From contig DASWFO010000289.1 of the NCBI GenBank assembly GCA_036394195.1, positions 1 through 44,640 of the forward strand: a stretch of DNA of 44,640 nucleotides, read 5' to 3'. Under the pieces are notes generated by a model that worked only from the letters and a program-made list of their open reading frames with translations, made no database searches and was not told the origin of the DNA. Made by a program: the position numbers and the translations under genes. The stretch comes from DATJPD01 sp036394195 (GTDB lineage Bacteria; Pseudomonadota; Alphaproteobacteria; CACIAM-22H2). This document shows positions 22,476 through 31,925 of the stretch, one piece after another. Positions within the stretch are counted from its first letter, which is position 1. Each line of letters opens with the position of its first letter.

Positions 22476-24406
22476 ACGGTCGCGGCCTTGAGCCCCGCTT
22501 TCGCATAGCCGGCGCCCTGCAGGGAGTCCGCGATCTCGCCGAGAATCGCCGGATCGTCGATGGTCGCCGGCTGCTTGAACGGCTGGTCGTCGGCGATCTT
22601 CTGCATGGTCGAGCGCAGGATCTTGCCGGACCGGGTCTTTGGCAGGCGCTTGACGACCACGGCCTGCTTGAAGGCGGCGACCGGGCCGATGCGGTCGCGC
22701 ACCAGCCGCACGATCTCCTCGACGATCTCCGCCGGCGGCCGGTTGACCCCGGCTTTCAGTACGATGAAGCCGAGCGGCACCTGGCCCTTGAGCTCGTCGG
22801 CGACGCCGATGACCGCGCATTCGGCGACGTCGGGATGCGAGGCCAGGACCTCCTCCATGGCGCCGGTCGACAGCCGGTGGCCGGCGACATTGATCACGTC
22901 GTCGACGCGCGTCATCACGTACACGTAGCCGTCCTCGTCGACGAAGCCGGCATCGCCGGTCTTGTAGTGGCCCGGGAACTCGTCGAGATAGGCGGAGCGG
23001 AACCTGTCTTCGGCGTTCCACAGCGTCGGAAACGCGCCCGGCGGCAGCGGCAGCTTGCAGCAGAGGGCGCCGATATCGCCGCTCTTCATTTCGTGCCCGT
23101 CCGGACCCAGCGCCCGCACGTCCCAGCCCGGCGCCGGCTTGGTCGGCGAGCCCGGCTTGACCGGGAACGGACGGCCGTTGCCGCCGTCGAGCCCCATGCA
23201 ATTGGCGACGATCGCCGAGCCGGTTTCGGTCTGCCACCAGTGGTCGATGACCGGGACCTTGAGCATGGTCTCCGCCCATTTGAGCGTGTCGGGATCGCAG
23301 CGCTCGCCGGCGAGGAACAGCATCTTGAAATGCGACAGGTCGTAGTTGCGGATGAGCTCGCCCTTCGGATCGTCGCGCTTGATGGCGCGAAAGGCGGTGG
23401 GCGCTGTGAACAGCGCCTTCACCTTGTGTTGCGCGATTACCCGCCAATAGACGCCGGCGTCGGGCGTTCCGACCGGCTTGCCCTCGAACAGCACGGTCGT
23501 GCAGCCGGCGAGCAGCGGTGCGTACACGATGTAGGAATGCCCGACCACCCAGCCGACATCCGAACCCGCCCAGAATACGTCCCCCGGGTCGACGTCGTAG
23601 ACGGTCTTCATCGAATCGCAGAGCGCCACCGCGTGGCCACCGTTGTCGCGCACGACGCCCTTGGGCTGGCCGGTGGTGCCGCTGGTGTAGAGGATGTAGA
23701 GCGGATCGGTGGCCTGAACCGGCACGCACGCCGCGGGCTTTGCCGCGTCCATCGCCAGCGCCCAGTCGAGGTCGCGCCCCGGGACCAGCTCGCAGGGCTG
23801 TTGCGGGCGTTGCAGGATGACGCAGCGCTGCGGCTTGTGGCGGGCCTGTGCGATGGCGCCGTCGAGCAGCGGCTTGTACGGAATGACCCGGTTCACCTCG
23901 ATCCCGCACGACGCCGACACGATCACCTTCGGCGTGCAGTCGTCGATGCGCACCGCCAGCTCGTTGGCGGCAAATCCCCCGAACACGACCGAATGGATGG
24001 CGCCCAGCCGGGCGCAGGCGAGCATGGCAATCGCCGCTTCCGGCACCATCGGCATGTAGAGGATGACCCGGTCGCCGCGCTCGACGCCGAGCCCCGCCAG
24101 AACGCCTGCGAAGCGCGCCACGAGATCGCGCAGCTCCCGATAGCTGGTGCTGCGGATGGTGCCGGTCACCGGGCTGTCGTAGATCAGTGCCGGCTGATCG
24201 GCGCGGCCGCGCTCGACGTGCCGGTCGAGCGCGTTGTAGCAGGTGTTGAGCTCGCCCCCGGCAAACCAGCGGTAGAAGGGCGGGCGCGACGCATCCAGCA
24301 CGCGCGACCACGGCTTGGTCCAGTCGATCTTCGCGGCGACCTCGCCCCAATAGCCGTCGGGATCTTTGAGCGAGCGGGCGTGGACGTCCGCATAAAGCCG
24401 GCTCAT
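22472..24406 (-). CDS. prpE: Propionyl-CoA synthetase-type AMP-forming acyl-CoA ligase
   Basis: 644 residues, full length for acetyl/propionyl-CoA synthetases. It has the N-terminal acetyl-CoA-synthetase cap (YWGEVAAKIDWTKPW), the P-loop YTSGTTGQPKG (240-250), WWQTETG, and the hinge/A8 region HYKTGDAG ... VMTRVDDVINVAGHRLS. The catalytic C-terminal Lys is in PKTRSGKILRST. Features such as DYSVGWVVGHSYIVY-like text (GWVVGHSYIVYAPL) fit PrpE rather than Acs. It activates propionate or another short acid to the CoA ester with ATP. The start at MSRLYADV was chosen for the GGGAGAAG Shine-Dalgarno. It forms an operon with the SDR. Confidence 0.88.
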   Translation of the reverse strand: MSRLYADVHARSLKDPDGYWGEVAAKIDWTKPWSRVLDASRPPFYRWFAGGELNTCYNALDRHVERGRADQPALIYDSPVTGTIRSTSYRELRDLVARFAGVLAGLGVERGDRVILYMPMVPEAAIAMLACARLGAIHSVVFGGFAANELAVRIDDCTPKVIVSASCGIEVNRVIPYKPLLDGAIAQARHKPQRCVILQRPQQPCELVPGRDLDWALAMDAAKPAACVPVQATDPLYILYTSGTTGQPKGVVRDNGGHAVALCDSMKTVYDVDPGDVFWAGSDVGWVVGHSYIVYAPLLAGCTTVLFEGKPVGTPDAGVYWRVIAQHKVKALFTAPTAFRAIKRDDPKGELIRNYDLSHFKMLFLAGERCDPDTLKWAETMLKVPVIDHWWQTETGSAIVANCMGLDGGNGRPFPVKPGSPTKPAPGWDVRALGPDGHEMKSGDIGALCCKLPLPPGAFPTLWNAEDRFRSAYLDEFPGHYKTGDAGFVDEDGYVYVMTRVDDVINVAGHRLSTGAMEEVLASHPDVAECAVIGVADELKGQVPLGFIVLKAGVNRPPAEIVEEIVRLVRDRIGPVAAFKQAVVVKRLPKTRSGKILRSTMQKIADDQPFKQPATIDDPAILGEIADSLQGAGYAKAGLKAATV

Positions 24407-24515
24407 CGCGCTTCTCCCTGCGAGCATCTGCAATTATACGATCGACTCTGCCCGCAAAGGGTCTGTCTTGCCAAGTCGGATCATGGCAAAGTCGAGCCGC
24501 GAGTTGGGAGACCCG

Positions 24516-26228
24516 ATGAAGCGGACGCGCAAAATTTCCAGACGCAAGAGATCTGCGGCCAAGAAGACATCCGTCGCGGCGCTGAGCCGCGCGCCGCGCA
24601 AGCCGGCAGTCCATCAATTCGAGCGCGACCTCGGCAAGACCGCGGCGAACCACGTGCCGCTGACGCCGCTCTCGTTCCTGCCGCGGGCGGCGCATGTTTT
24701 TCCCCGCCATGACGCCATCGTCCATGGCCGGATCCGCCGTACCTGGGCGCAGATTTATAGGCGTTGCCGCCAGCTGGCCTCGGCGTTGCGCCGCCAGGGT
24801 ATCAAGCCCGGCGACACCGTCGCCTTGATGGCGCCAAACATCCCGGCCGCGTACGAGGCGGCGTTCGGCGTGCCCATGGCGGGTGCGGTGCTGAACACGA
24901 TGAACATCCGACTCGACGCGGCGATGATCGCGTTCATGCTCGATCACGCCGAGACCCGTATATTGCTGACCGACACGGAGTTCGCGCCGGTCATCAAGCA
25001 GGCTCTGGCACTCAGCAAGCGCAAGATCCTGGTGATCGATATCGCCGACCCGGAGGGGCCGGGCGGCGAGCGGCTCGGGTCGCTCGAATACGAGGCATTC
25101 CTCGAGAGCGGGGATCCCGACGCGCCGTGGCGAATGCCGCCGGACGAATGGGACGCGATCACGCTCAACTACACGTCGGGCACCACCGGCAATCCGAAGG
25201 GCGTGGTCTATCACCATCGCGGCGCCTATCTGAACGCGATCGGCAACGTACTGGTGTGGAACATGCCGAGCCACCCGGTCTATCTGTGGACGTTGCCGAT
25301 GTTCCACTGCAACGGCTGGTGCTTCCCGTGGACGTTGGCGGCGATGGGCGGGACCAGCGTCTGTCTCCGCCGGGTCGAAGCGCGCCCGATCTTCGATGCT
25401 ATCCGCGACCGCGGGGTCACGCATCTCTGCGGCGCACCGGTCGTCCTCAACATGCTGATCAACGCGCCCGAGGACCTGCGCGCCAACTTCACGCGCAAGG
25501 TCGAGGTGATGACGGCGGCGTCGGCGCCCCCGGCCGCGGTGATCGAGAAGATGGAGCGGATGGGCTTCCACATCACGCATGTCTACGGACTGACCGAAGT
25601 CTACGGTCCGGCGGTCGTCTGCGAGTGGCACGACGATTGGAACAAGCTGTCCAGCGACGAGCAGGCGGTCCTCAAGGCGCGGCAGGGTGTGGCCTATCCC
25701 GTGCTTGAAGGCCTGATGGTCGCCGATCAGGACACGCTGGCGCCGGTTCCCTCCGACGGCAAGACGATCGGCGAAGTGTTCATGCGCGGCAACATCGTCA
25801 TGAAGGGCTACCTGAAGAATCCGAAGGCGACGAGGGCGGCGTTTGCCGGCGGCTGGTTCCACACCGGCGATCTCGGCGTCGCCCATCCGAACGGGTACAT
25901 CGAGCTCAAGGACCGTTCCAAGGACATCATCATCTCGGGCGGCGAGAACATCTCGACGATCGAGGTCGAAAACGCGCTCTATCGCCACCCGGCGGTGCTC
26001 GAGGCGGCCGTCGTGGCGCGACCGCACGAGAAATGGGGCGAGACGCCGTGTGCCTTCGTCACTCTGAAGGAGGGGGCGTCGGCCACCGCTGACGACATCA
26101 TCGGCTTCTGCCGCGACAATCTCGCCCGTTACAAGATCCCGCGGTCCGTGGTCTTCGGGCCGTTGCCGAAGACGTCCACCGGCAAAGTCCAAAAATACGT
26201 GCTGCGCGAGCGCGCCCGGGCCCTTTAG
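24516..26228 (+). CDS. AMP-forming acyl-CoA synthetase (fatty acid/medium-chain type)
   Basis: 570 residues. A basic Lys/Arg/Ala N-terminal extension (1-35) precedes the enzyme. The P-loop YTSGTTGNPKG is at 219-229. The TLPMFHCNGWCFPW motif of the acyl pocket, YGLTEVYGP, and WFHTGDLGVAHPNGYIELKDR (the A7 region, with Asp for ribose binding) follow. The C-terminal catalytic Lys is near 557 (PKTSTGKVQKY). The overall pattern is the medium-chain or DmdB/BCL4HCT-like branch of ligases, which activate fatty or methylmercapto acids. Substrate is unresolved. It starts behind GGGAG; an ATG 16 codons upstream is possible. It is divergent from prpE across 109 bp. Confidence 0.9.
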   Translation: MKRTRKISRRKRSAAKKTSVAALSRAPRKPAVHQFERDLGKTAANHVPLTPLSFLPRAAHVFPRHDAIVHGRIRRTWAQIYRRCRQLASALRRQGIKPGDTVALMAPNIPAAYEAAFGVPMAGAVLNTMNIRLDAAMIAFMLDHAETRILLTDTEFAPVIKQALALSKRKILVIDIADPEGPGGERLGSLEYEAFLESGDPDAPWRMPPDEWDAITLNYTSGTTGNPKGVVYHHRGAYLNAIGNVLVWNMPSHPVYLWTLPMFHCNGWCFPWTLAAMGGTSVCLRRVEARPIFDAIRDRGVTHLCGAPVVLNMLINAPEDLRANFTRKVEVMTAASAPPAAVIEKMERMGFHITHVYGLTEVYGPAVVCEWHDDWNKLSSDEQAVLKARQGVAYPVLEGLMVADQDTLAPVPSDGKTIGEVFMRGNIVMKGYLKNPKATRAAFAGGWFHTGDLGVAHPNGYIELKDRSKDIIISGGENISTIEVENALYRHPAVLEAAVVARPHEKWGETPCAFVTLKEGASATADDIIGFCRDNLARYKIPRSVVFGPLPKTSTGKVQKYVLRERARAL

Positions 26229-26240
26229 GTTTACGCAATT

Positions 26241-26256
26241 TGGGCTAGCTAGCCCA
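26241..26256. promoter_or_regulatory. 16-bp perfect palindrome (candidate operator)
   Basis: TGGGCTAGCTAGCCCA is a loopless perfect palindrome 12 bp after the acyl-CoA synthetase stop and 154 bp before the kinase start. With no loop and no T-tract it is a poor terminator, so a dimeric protein-binding site is more likely. The remaining gap to 26409 holds no gene; a TTAACC stretch at 26314-26319 resembles half a CtrA box. Confidence 0.4.
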
Positions 26257-26409
26257 GGTATAGCCATCGGCGCGTTTTGCGGGGCCGCTGCTCGCTCAAA
26301 GCTTGTGATTCGTTAACCTTCACCCGTCGATACTCCGTATACGGCGCATGGAGAATCGCCGCCGGTGCACGCCTCGAACGAGGTCGGCAAGTTGGGGGGA
26401 CGTCGACGG

Positions 26410-28212
26410 ATGCAGGGTCCGGTCACACCGATGCGGCAGCGCCGCTGGGCGGAGATTCATCCCGGCCGGGCGCTGGTCGTCGCCGGCGTGGGCCTGGTCG
26501 CCGCGATCCTGGCCGCGACCGCGGCCGCGATCTGGTTCGGATGGCATCGCCATGCCGCGTTCTTCGGGATCGGCGGCGGCGCCAGCGCGCTTCTGGTCTT
26601 TGTGCTGCTCGTCGGCTTGTCGCGGCAGCTCAGCCGCCAGCAGTTGCTCACCGCGGCGCTGAGCGCCAGCGAGCAGCGCTTCCGCGATTTCACCGAAGCG
26701 TCGTCGGACTGGATCTGGGAAATGGGTCCCGACATGCGCTTCACGTACGTCTCGGAGCGCTTCTTCGAGGTGACCGGAACGCCGGTCTCGCAGCTCGTCG
26801 GCCGCACCCGCCGCGAGGTCATTGACCTTCCGGCCGAAGATCCGGTCTGGCAGGTCCACTTCGACGACCTTCAGAACCGCCGCCCGTTTCGCGGCTTCAC
26901 CTATCCGCATCGCAACCAGGGGGGCGAGCTGCGCTGGATCCGCACCAGCGGCAAGCCGGTCTACGCCGCCGACGGCACGTTCCTCGGCTATCGCGGCACC
27001 GGCACCGACGTGACGGTCGAGCATGAGGCCGAGGAGCGTGTCCGCATCGCCCAGGAGCGGCTTCGCGACGCGGTCGAGTTCCTCGCCGACGGCTTTGTGT
27101 TGTATGACGCCGACGACCGGCTCGTGCTGTGCAACAGCCGCTATCGCGAGATCCACGCCCGCACCCCCGACGCGCTGGTCCTGGGGCGGCGTTTCGAGGA
27201 CATCATTCGCGCCGTCGCGCGGTCAGGCGAGATACCGACGCCCAACGACGATGTCGAGGCGTACGTGGCGCAGCGGCTCGCGCGTCACGAGAACCCCGGC
27301 GCGCCGTTCGAGATTCCGTCCGAGCGACGCGTGCTGCGCATCGCCGAGCGCCGGACGCGCGACGGCTTCATTGTCGGCCTGCACAGCGACATCACCGAGA
27401 TCAAGCACCGCGAGCGGGCGCTGACCGAGGCCATGCATGCGGCCGAGATGGCCAACCGGGCCAAGTCGGAGTTCCTGGCCAATATGAGTCACGAGCTGCG
27501 CACGCCGCTGAACGCCATCATCGGCTTTGCCGAAGTGATCAGTGGACAGGTGTTTGGCCCGGGCTCGCCGAAATATGTCGATTACGCGCGCGACATTCGC
27601 GGCAGCGGCGAGCATCTGCTGGGCCTGATCAGCGACATCCTCGACATGTCGAAGATCGAGTCCGGCCATTTCGATTTTTACGAAGAGGACGTGGACCTCG
27701 CCGACGTCGTCGGCTCGTGCCTGGCGATGGTCCAGGGGCGCGCGCGCGCCGGCAACGTGACGCTGGTGACGCCGACCGGCTTGCCGGGCATCGAGCTTCG
27801 GGCGGACCGGCGCGCGGTCATGCAGGTTCTGCTCAACCTCCTGACCAACGCGGTCAAATTCACGGCACCCGGCGGCTCCGTCACGGTCCGGGTGGAGACG
27901 GGGATCACCCTGGCCCTGGTGGTCGAGGATACCGGCGTGGGCATCCCGCCCGACGCGCTGCCGCATATTTTCGAGCCGTTCCGGCGTGGCGTCGCCCATG
28001 TGAGCCGCAAGGCGGAGGGAACCGGCCTGGGGCTCGCGATCAGCCGCAAGCTCATGGAGCGTCACGGTGGCACGCTCGACCTCCAAAGCATGCCGGGGAT
28101 CGGAACCGTCGCGCGCGCCAACTTTCCGCCGGACCGGGTGCAGGCGGCGACGTCGGTGGGGAACGCCAAAACGTCGTCGGCCGGCGGGCGCCGAAGCGTC
28201 GGACGCGCCTGA
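26410..28212 (+). CDS. Orphan membrane PAS-PAS histidine kinase
   Basis: 600 residues from ATG 26410 (a GTG 15 codons upstream is possible). Two membrane helices lie at about 21-43 and 50-70 with almost no periplasmic loop. PAS 1 is at about 85-205 (ASSDWIWEMGPDMRFTYVS ... GTGTDVT). A second PAS (PAS-7-like) is at about 217-330 (FLADGFVLYDADDRLVLCN ... GLHSDITE). The HisKA motif FLANMSHELRTPLNAIIGF has phospho-acceptor His361. The ATPase shows NLLTNAVKF, DTGVGIP and GTGLGLAISRKLME. No response regulator is adjacent, so the phosphotransfer partner is elsewhere. PAS-DivJ/PleC-like architecture is common among alphaproteobacterial cell-cycle kinases (inference). Confidence 0.93.
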   Translation: MQGPVTPMRQRRWAEIHPGRALVVAGVGLVAAILAATAAAIWFGWHRHAAFFGIGGGASALLVFVLLVGLSRQLSRQQLLTAALSASEQRFRDFTEASSDWIWEMGPDMRFTYVSERFFEVTGTPVSQLVGRTRREVIDLPAEDPVWQVHFDDLQNRRPFRGFTYPHRNQGGELRWIRTSGKPVYAADGTFLGYRGTGTDVTVEHEAEERVRIAQERLRDAVEFLADGFVLYDADDRLVLCNSRYREIHARTPDALVLGRRFEDIIRAVARSGEIPTPNDDVEAYVAQRLARHENPGAPFEIPSERRVLRIAERRTRDGFIVGLHSDITEIKHRERALTEAMHAAEMANRAKSEFLANMSHELRTPLNAIIGFAEVISGQVFGPGSPKYVDYARDIRGSGEHLLGLISDILDMSKIESGHFDFYEEDVDLADVVGSCLAMVQGRARAGNVTLVTPTGLPGIELRADRRAVMQVLLNLLTNAVKFTAPGGSVTVRVETGITLALVVEDTGVGIPPDALPHIFEPFRRGVAHVSRKAEGTGLGLAISRKLMERHGGTLDLQSMPGIGTVARANFPPDRVQAATSVGNAKTSSAGGRRSVGRA

Positions 28213-28279
28213 CTGGCGGGAGGCTTCCTTTAGTAGGAACCCCCGGTACCGCGGAATTTCAATGTTTCGATGTGAGGCC

Positions 28280-28304
28280 GGCGCCTCGGGTTCTGCGAGG
28301 CGCC
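28280..28304. terminator. Hairpin between convergent genes
   Basis: GGCGCCTCG (28280-28288) pairs with CGAGGCGCC (28296-28304), 9 bp with a 7-nt loop. It lies 67 bp after the kinase stop and 19 bp after the YdcH stop on the other strand. Neither side has a U-tract, so it is a 3' stabilising or weak bidirectional terminator structure. Confidence 0.5.
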
Positions 28305-28323
28305 GTGGTCGACGGACCCGCGG

Positions 28324-28488
28324 TTAAGCGGATAGTCGCGTGATCTGCTCTTTTATTCGGAGTTTTTCGCGCTTGAGTTCGGTGACGTGGATCTGATCTG
28401 GAAGCGGGCGGTGGACTTCGTCGTCGATTTCGTGTTCGAGGCGCGCGTGCCGCGCCCTTAAAGTCTCGACACGGTCTTCCATCGTCAT
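28324..28488 (-). CDS. YdcH/DUF465 family small protein, 54 aa
   Basis: A 54-residue frame starts at ATG 28488 behind GGGAGA and ends at TAA 28324. It reads MTMEDRVETLRARHARLE at the N-terminus, then HEIDDEVHRPLPDQI and VTELKREKLRIKEQIT. This matches the DUF465 pattern (R-x-x-LE-x-x-I-x-x-E, RP-x-PD, LK-x-x-KL-x-x-K-x-x-I) of short two-helix proteins found in proteobacteria. The function is unknown. It is divergent from thyX across 171 bp. Confidence 0.88.
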   Translation of the reverse strand: MTMEDRVETLRARHARLEHEIDDEVHRPLPDQIHVTELKREKLRIKEQITRLSA

Positions 28489-28659
28489 CGGCAATTCTCC
28501 CTATATCTGTCTATCGGGTAATCGCCCCTAGCGGAAAAAATGCTACGCCTGCCGCTTAAATTTGCAAGGAAGAAGTGGCGCAACACGGGTGGCAACGGTG
28601 GAAAACCCGGCTAGACTCTTGAGTTGCGGCGCGATTCGGACGGTATGGTAGGAAGGCTA

Positions 28660-29655
28660 ATGGCCGACGGGAATCGACGAAAAATCGCAGGCGAAGGCGG
28701 GGCAAAGCCGCCCGGCGGCAACGTCACGGCCGAGCAGCAGGCCGAGATCGACGCCCAGCGCGCCGAGACTTTTGCCACGCGCCGCCCGACCGTGCCGGCG
28801 CTGGAAGACCTCCTCTACAAGCCGCTGCCTGTCCTCGATCACGGGTTTGTCCGGGTCATCGACTATTTCGGCGACGATTCCGCGATCGTACAGGCGGCCC
28901 GCGTCTCCTACGGCAAAGGGACCAAGAAGGTCTCCGACGACCGCAATCTGATCCGCTACCTGATGCGGCATCGCCATTCGACGCCGTTCGAGATGTGCGA
29001 GATCAAGCTGCACGTGAAGCTGCCGATCTTCGTGGCGCGGCAGTGGATCCGCCACCGCACCGCGAACGTGAACGAATATTCGGCCCGCTATTCGATCCTC
29101 GATCGCGAGTTTTACGTGCCCGTGCCGGCGCAGCTCGCCAAGCAGTCGCGCACCAACCGTCAGGGACGTGGCGACGTGCTCGAGGGCTCGCAGGCCGAGG
29201 CGGCCCTCGGCACCATTGAAAATCTGAGCGCCGACGCCTATGACGCGTACACGCGTCTGCTGAACGAGGATCAGTTCGGAAACGTTATCGATCCTGCAGG
29301 CGAGGGGCTGGCGCGCGAGCTGGCGCGCATGGTCGTGCCGACCAATTTCTATACCCAATGGTATTGGAAGATCGATCTCAACAACCTGTTCCATTTCCTG
29401 TCGCTGCGCGCCGACCCGCACGCCCAGTACGAGATCCGCGTCTATGCCGACGCGATCTGCGGCGTCGTCGAAAAATGGTGCCCATTCGCCTACGAGGCGT
29501 TCCGCGATTATCGGATGACCGGCGCCGCCGTCTCGGGGCCCGGCCTCGCCGTGATCAAGCGGCTGCTGGCGGGTGAGCCGGTGACGCAGGAGACCTCCGG
29601 CCTCTCCAAGCGCGAGTGGACGGAGCTCATGGCGACCCTCGACCGGAAGGGGTAG
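28660..29655 (+). CDS. thyX: FAD-dependent thymidylate synthase
   Basis: 331 residues. The ThyX signature RHRTANVNEYSARYS (131-145) and the following SILDREFYVP leave little doubt. MRHRHSTPFEMCEIKLHV upstream is another ThyX landmark. The C-terminal region FYTQWYWKIDLNNLFHFLSLR is conserved in the alphaproteobacterial long form. It methylates dUMP to dTMP using methylene-tetrahydrofolate, NADPH and FAD. The start MADGNRR was chosen for the AGGAAGG Shine-Dalgarno; in-frame TTG and ATG codons upstream have none. The N-terminal 40 residues are low complexity. Confidence 0.97.
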   Translation: MADGNRRKIAGEGGAKPPGGNVTAEQQAEIDAQRAETFATRRPTVPALEDLLYKPLPVLDHGFVRVIDYFGDDSAIVQAARVSYGKGTKKVSDDRNLIRYLMRHRHSTPFEMCEIKLHVKLPIFVARQWIRHRTANVNEYSARYSILDREFYVPVPAQLAKQSRTNRQGRGDVLEGSQAEAALGTIENLSADAYDAYTRLLNEDQFGNVIDPAGEGLARELARMVVPTNFYTQWYWKIDLNNLFHFLSLRADPHAQYEIRVYADAICGVVEKWCPFAYEAFRDYRMTGAAVSGPGLAVIKRLLAGEPVTQETSGLSKREWTELMATLDRKG

Positions 29656-29722
29656 ACTCGCCGGCGAACGGGACCGCGGCCGCCCGTCTCTTCGCTCGGC
29701 CGCCCCGGTTCGAGGTGCTGCC

Positions 29723-31147
29723 GTGCCCGCAGGATGCCCGGCCTCGACACGCGCCCGCGTCGGACGGCGGATCGGCCCGGCCGCGGCATTCGTCCTCGCG
29801 GCTCTCCTCGGCGCCGGTCCGGCGGCTTCTGCGGCCAACGACGTTTACCTGGTCGATGTCAAAGGCGCCATCGGCGTCGCCACCAGCCGCTATATCGACC
29901 GGGCGCTGCGCCGCGCCGGCGCCGAGCACGCCCAGGTCGTCGTCCTGCGTCTGGACACGCCGGGCGGCCTGGTCAGCTCGACCCGCGAGATCATCCAGTC
30001 GATCGTCAGTTCCGAGGTGCCGGTGGTCGTGTACGTGGCCCCCGGCGGCGCCCGGGCGGCGAGCGCCGGCACCTATATCAGCTATGCGGCGCATGTCGCG
30101 GCGATGGCGCCCGGCACCAATATCGGTGCGGCGACCCCGATCGCCATCGGAGCGCCGGGGCTGCCGTCGCCCAGTCCGCCGCCCGAGCGCCGCGGTGCCC
30201 CCGGTGATGCGAAGTCGCCGCCGGAGCCGGCGGCCCCCGCCATCTCGACGGCGGAGCGGAAATCGCTGAACGACGCCATCGCCTTCATCCGCAGCCTCGC
30301 GCAGCTGCGCGGCCGCAACGCCGAATGGGCGGAGCAGGCGGTCCGCGACGCGGCCACGCTGACCGCGCAGGACGCGCTTCGCCAGCACGTCGTCGACATC
30401 GTCGCCGCCGATCTTCCGGATCTGCTGGCCCAGCTCGACGGCCGCCAGGTGACCATCGCCGGGGCCGAACGGCGCCTGGCCACCAAAGCGGCCGCGACCA
30501 CGGTCGTGGCCATGGATGGCTGGACCGAAGCGCTCGCCGTCATCACCGATCCGAACGTGGCCTATCTCCTGCTTCTGGCCGGCATCTACGGGCTCGCCTT
30601 TGAATTCATCAGCCCGGGCGTGGTGCTGCCCGGGATCGTCGGCGGCATCAGCCTGATCCTGGCGCTGGCGGCGATGACGGTGCTGCCGGTGAACTATGCC
30701 GGCCTGGCCCTGATCCTGCTCGGCGTCGCGCTGATGGTCGCCGAGGCCGCCACACCCGGCGTGATCGCGCTCGGCATCGGCGGCGTGGTGGCGTTCGTCG
30801 CCGGCGCCCTGTTCCTGTTCGAGCCCGGCAGCGCCGAGTTCGGCTTCGCGGTGGGATGGCCGGTGATCGCCGCGGCCGCGGCGGCCAGCGTCGGCTTCCT
30901 GGTCTTCGTCATCGGCTCGGCGCTCAGAGTGCGCCGCCGCCCGGTCACCGGCGGAGCAGAGGACATGATCAATCGCGCGGCGAGGGTGGTGGCGTGGCAA
31001 GATGGCGCCGGCCAGGTCACGCTCAGCGGTGAGCTGTGGTCGGCGCGCGCCGACCGGAGCTTCCGGCCGGGTGACCGGGTGCGCATTGCGCGCCGCGACG
31101 GCCTGAAGCTTGTGGTGGAACCCGACCGGGAGGAGAAGGCCTCGTGA
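29723..31147 (+). CDS. nfeD: NfeD-type membrane serine protease (NfeD1b, ClpP-like)
   Basis: 474 residues, GTG start behind CGAGGTG. A signal segment (about 17-38) leads to a ClpP-class domain with LRLDTPGGLVSSTREI and PGGARAASAGTYIS, placing the nucleophile Ser near 114. Lys180 (ERKSLND) is positioned as the general base as in archaeal PH1510. A long Pro-rich insertion (about 145-172) separates the two. Four to six membrane helices (about 285-410) and a C-terminal NfeD OB-fold domain (WSARADRSFRPGDRVRI) follow. It is coupled to the slipin gene by GTGA overlap, the classic nfeD-slipin operon. It probably cleaves or controls a slipin at the membrane. Confidence 0.93.
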   Translation: MPAGCPASTRARVGRRIGPAAAFVLAALLGAGPAASAANDVYLVDVKGAIGVATSRYIDRALRRAGAEHAQVVVLRLDTPGGLVSSTREIIQSIVSSEVPVVVYVAPGGARAASAGTYISYAAHVAAMAPGTNIGAATPIAIGAPGLPSPSPPPERRGAPGDAKSPPEPAAPAISTAERKSLNDAIAFIRSLAQLRGRNAEWAEQAVRDAATLTAQDALRQHVVDIVAADLPDLLAQLDGRQVTIAGAERRLATKAAATTVVAMDGWTEALAVITDPNVAYLLLLAGIYGLAFEFISPGVVLPGIVGGISLILALAAMTVLPVNYAGLALILLGVALMVAEAATPGVIALGIGGVVAFVAGALFLFEPGSAEFGFAVGWPVIAAAAAASVGFLVFVIGSALRVRRRPVTGGAEDMINRAARVVAWQDGAGQVTLSGELWSARADRSFRPGDRVRIARRDGLKLVVEPDREEKAS

Positions 31148-31911
31148 CCTACATGAACAATCTGATCGCGACCGCGATCGTCGTCGTCGCGGTCGTGATC
31201 GTGCTGTCGCGGGCGATCCGCATCCTGCGCGAATACGAGCGCGGCGTCGTTTTCCAGCTCGGCCGGTTCTGGCGGGTGAAGGGGCCGGGGCTGATCCTGC
31301 TCTTTCCGATCGTGCAGCAGATGGTCCGCCTCGATCTGCGCACCCGCGTGCTCGACGTACCGACCCAGGACGTGATCTCGCGCGACAACGTGTCGGTCAA
31401 GGTGAGCGCCGTCATCTACTATCGGATCGTCGATCCGGAAAAGGCGACCATCCAGGTCGAGGACTACAACATGGCGACCAGCCAGCTCGCCCAGACCACG
31501 CTGCGGTCCGTGCTCGGCCAGCACGATCTCGACCAGATGCTCGCCGAGCGCGAGCGGCTGAACGCGGCCATCCAGAAGAACCTCGACGAGCAGACCGAAA
31601 GCTGGGGCATCAAGGTGTCGAATGTCGAGTTGAAGCAGGTCGATCTCAACGAGGTGATGATTCGCGCCATCGCCAAGCAGGCCGAGGCCGAGCGCCTGCG
31701 CCGCGCCAAGGTGATCGATGCCGAGGGCGAGCTGCAGGCGTCGGAAAAGCTGGCCCAGGCGGCCGAGATATTGTCGCACAAGCCGCAGGCGATGCAGCTC
31801 CGCTATCTGACGACCTTGCTCAATGTCGCCGGCGACAAAAGCACCACGATCGTGTTCCCGTTTCCGATCGATATCCTGGAGGCCTTCCGCAGCCCGAAGT
31901 CTCCAGGGTGA
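31144..31911 (+). CDS. Slipin / stomatin-like membrane protein
   Basis: 255 residues. One N-terminal membrane hairpin (about 6-22) precedes an SPFH/band-7 domain: EYERGVVFQLGRFWRVKGPG, RDNVSVKVSAVIYYRI, TTLRSVLGQHDLDQML and NVELKQVDLNEVMIRAIAKQAEAER with an Ala/Glu-rich helix. It forms oligomeric membrane scaffolds. It starts at GTG 31144, overlapping the nfeD stop, with AGGAGA upstream; ATG 31153 is an alternative. The pair is conserved across bacteria and archaea. Confidence 0.94.
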   Translation: MTYMNNLIATAIVVVAVVIVLSRAIRILREYERGVVFQLGRFWRVKGPGLILLFPIVQQMVRLDLRTRVLDVPTQDVISRDNVSVKVSAVIYYRIVDPEKATIQVEDYNMATSQLAQTTLRSVLGQHDLDQMLAERERLNAAIQKNLDEQTESWGIKVSNVELKQVDLNEVMIRAIAKQAEAERLRRAKVIDAEGELQASEKLAQAAEILSHKPQAMQLRYLTTLLNVAGDKSTTIVFPFPIDILEAFRSPKSPG

Positions 31912-31925
31912 GCGCTGTCCTTGCC

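Noticed and set aside
21693..26267. A 1524-codon open frame on the minus strand
   Set aside because: Only the last 260 codons (the SDR) are protein-like. The rest is antisense to the acyl-CoA synthetase and out of frame with prpE, with the Arg/His-rich composition of shadow frames in GC-rich DNA.
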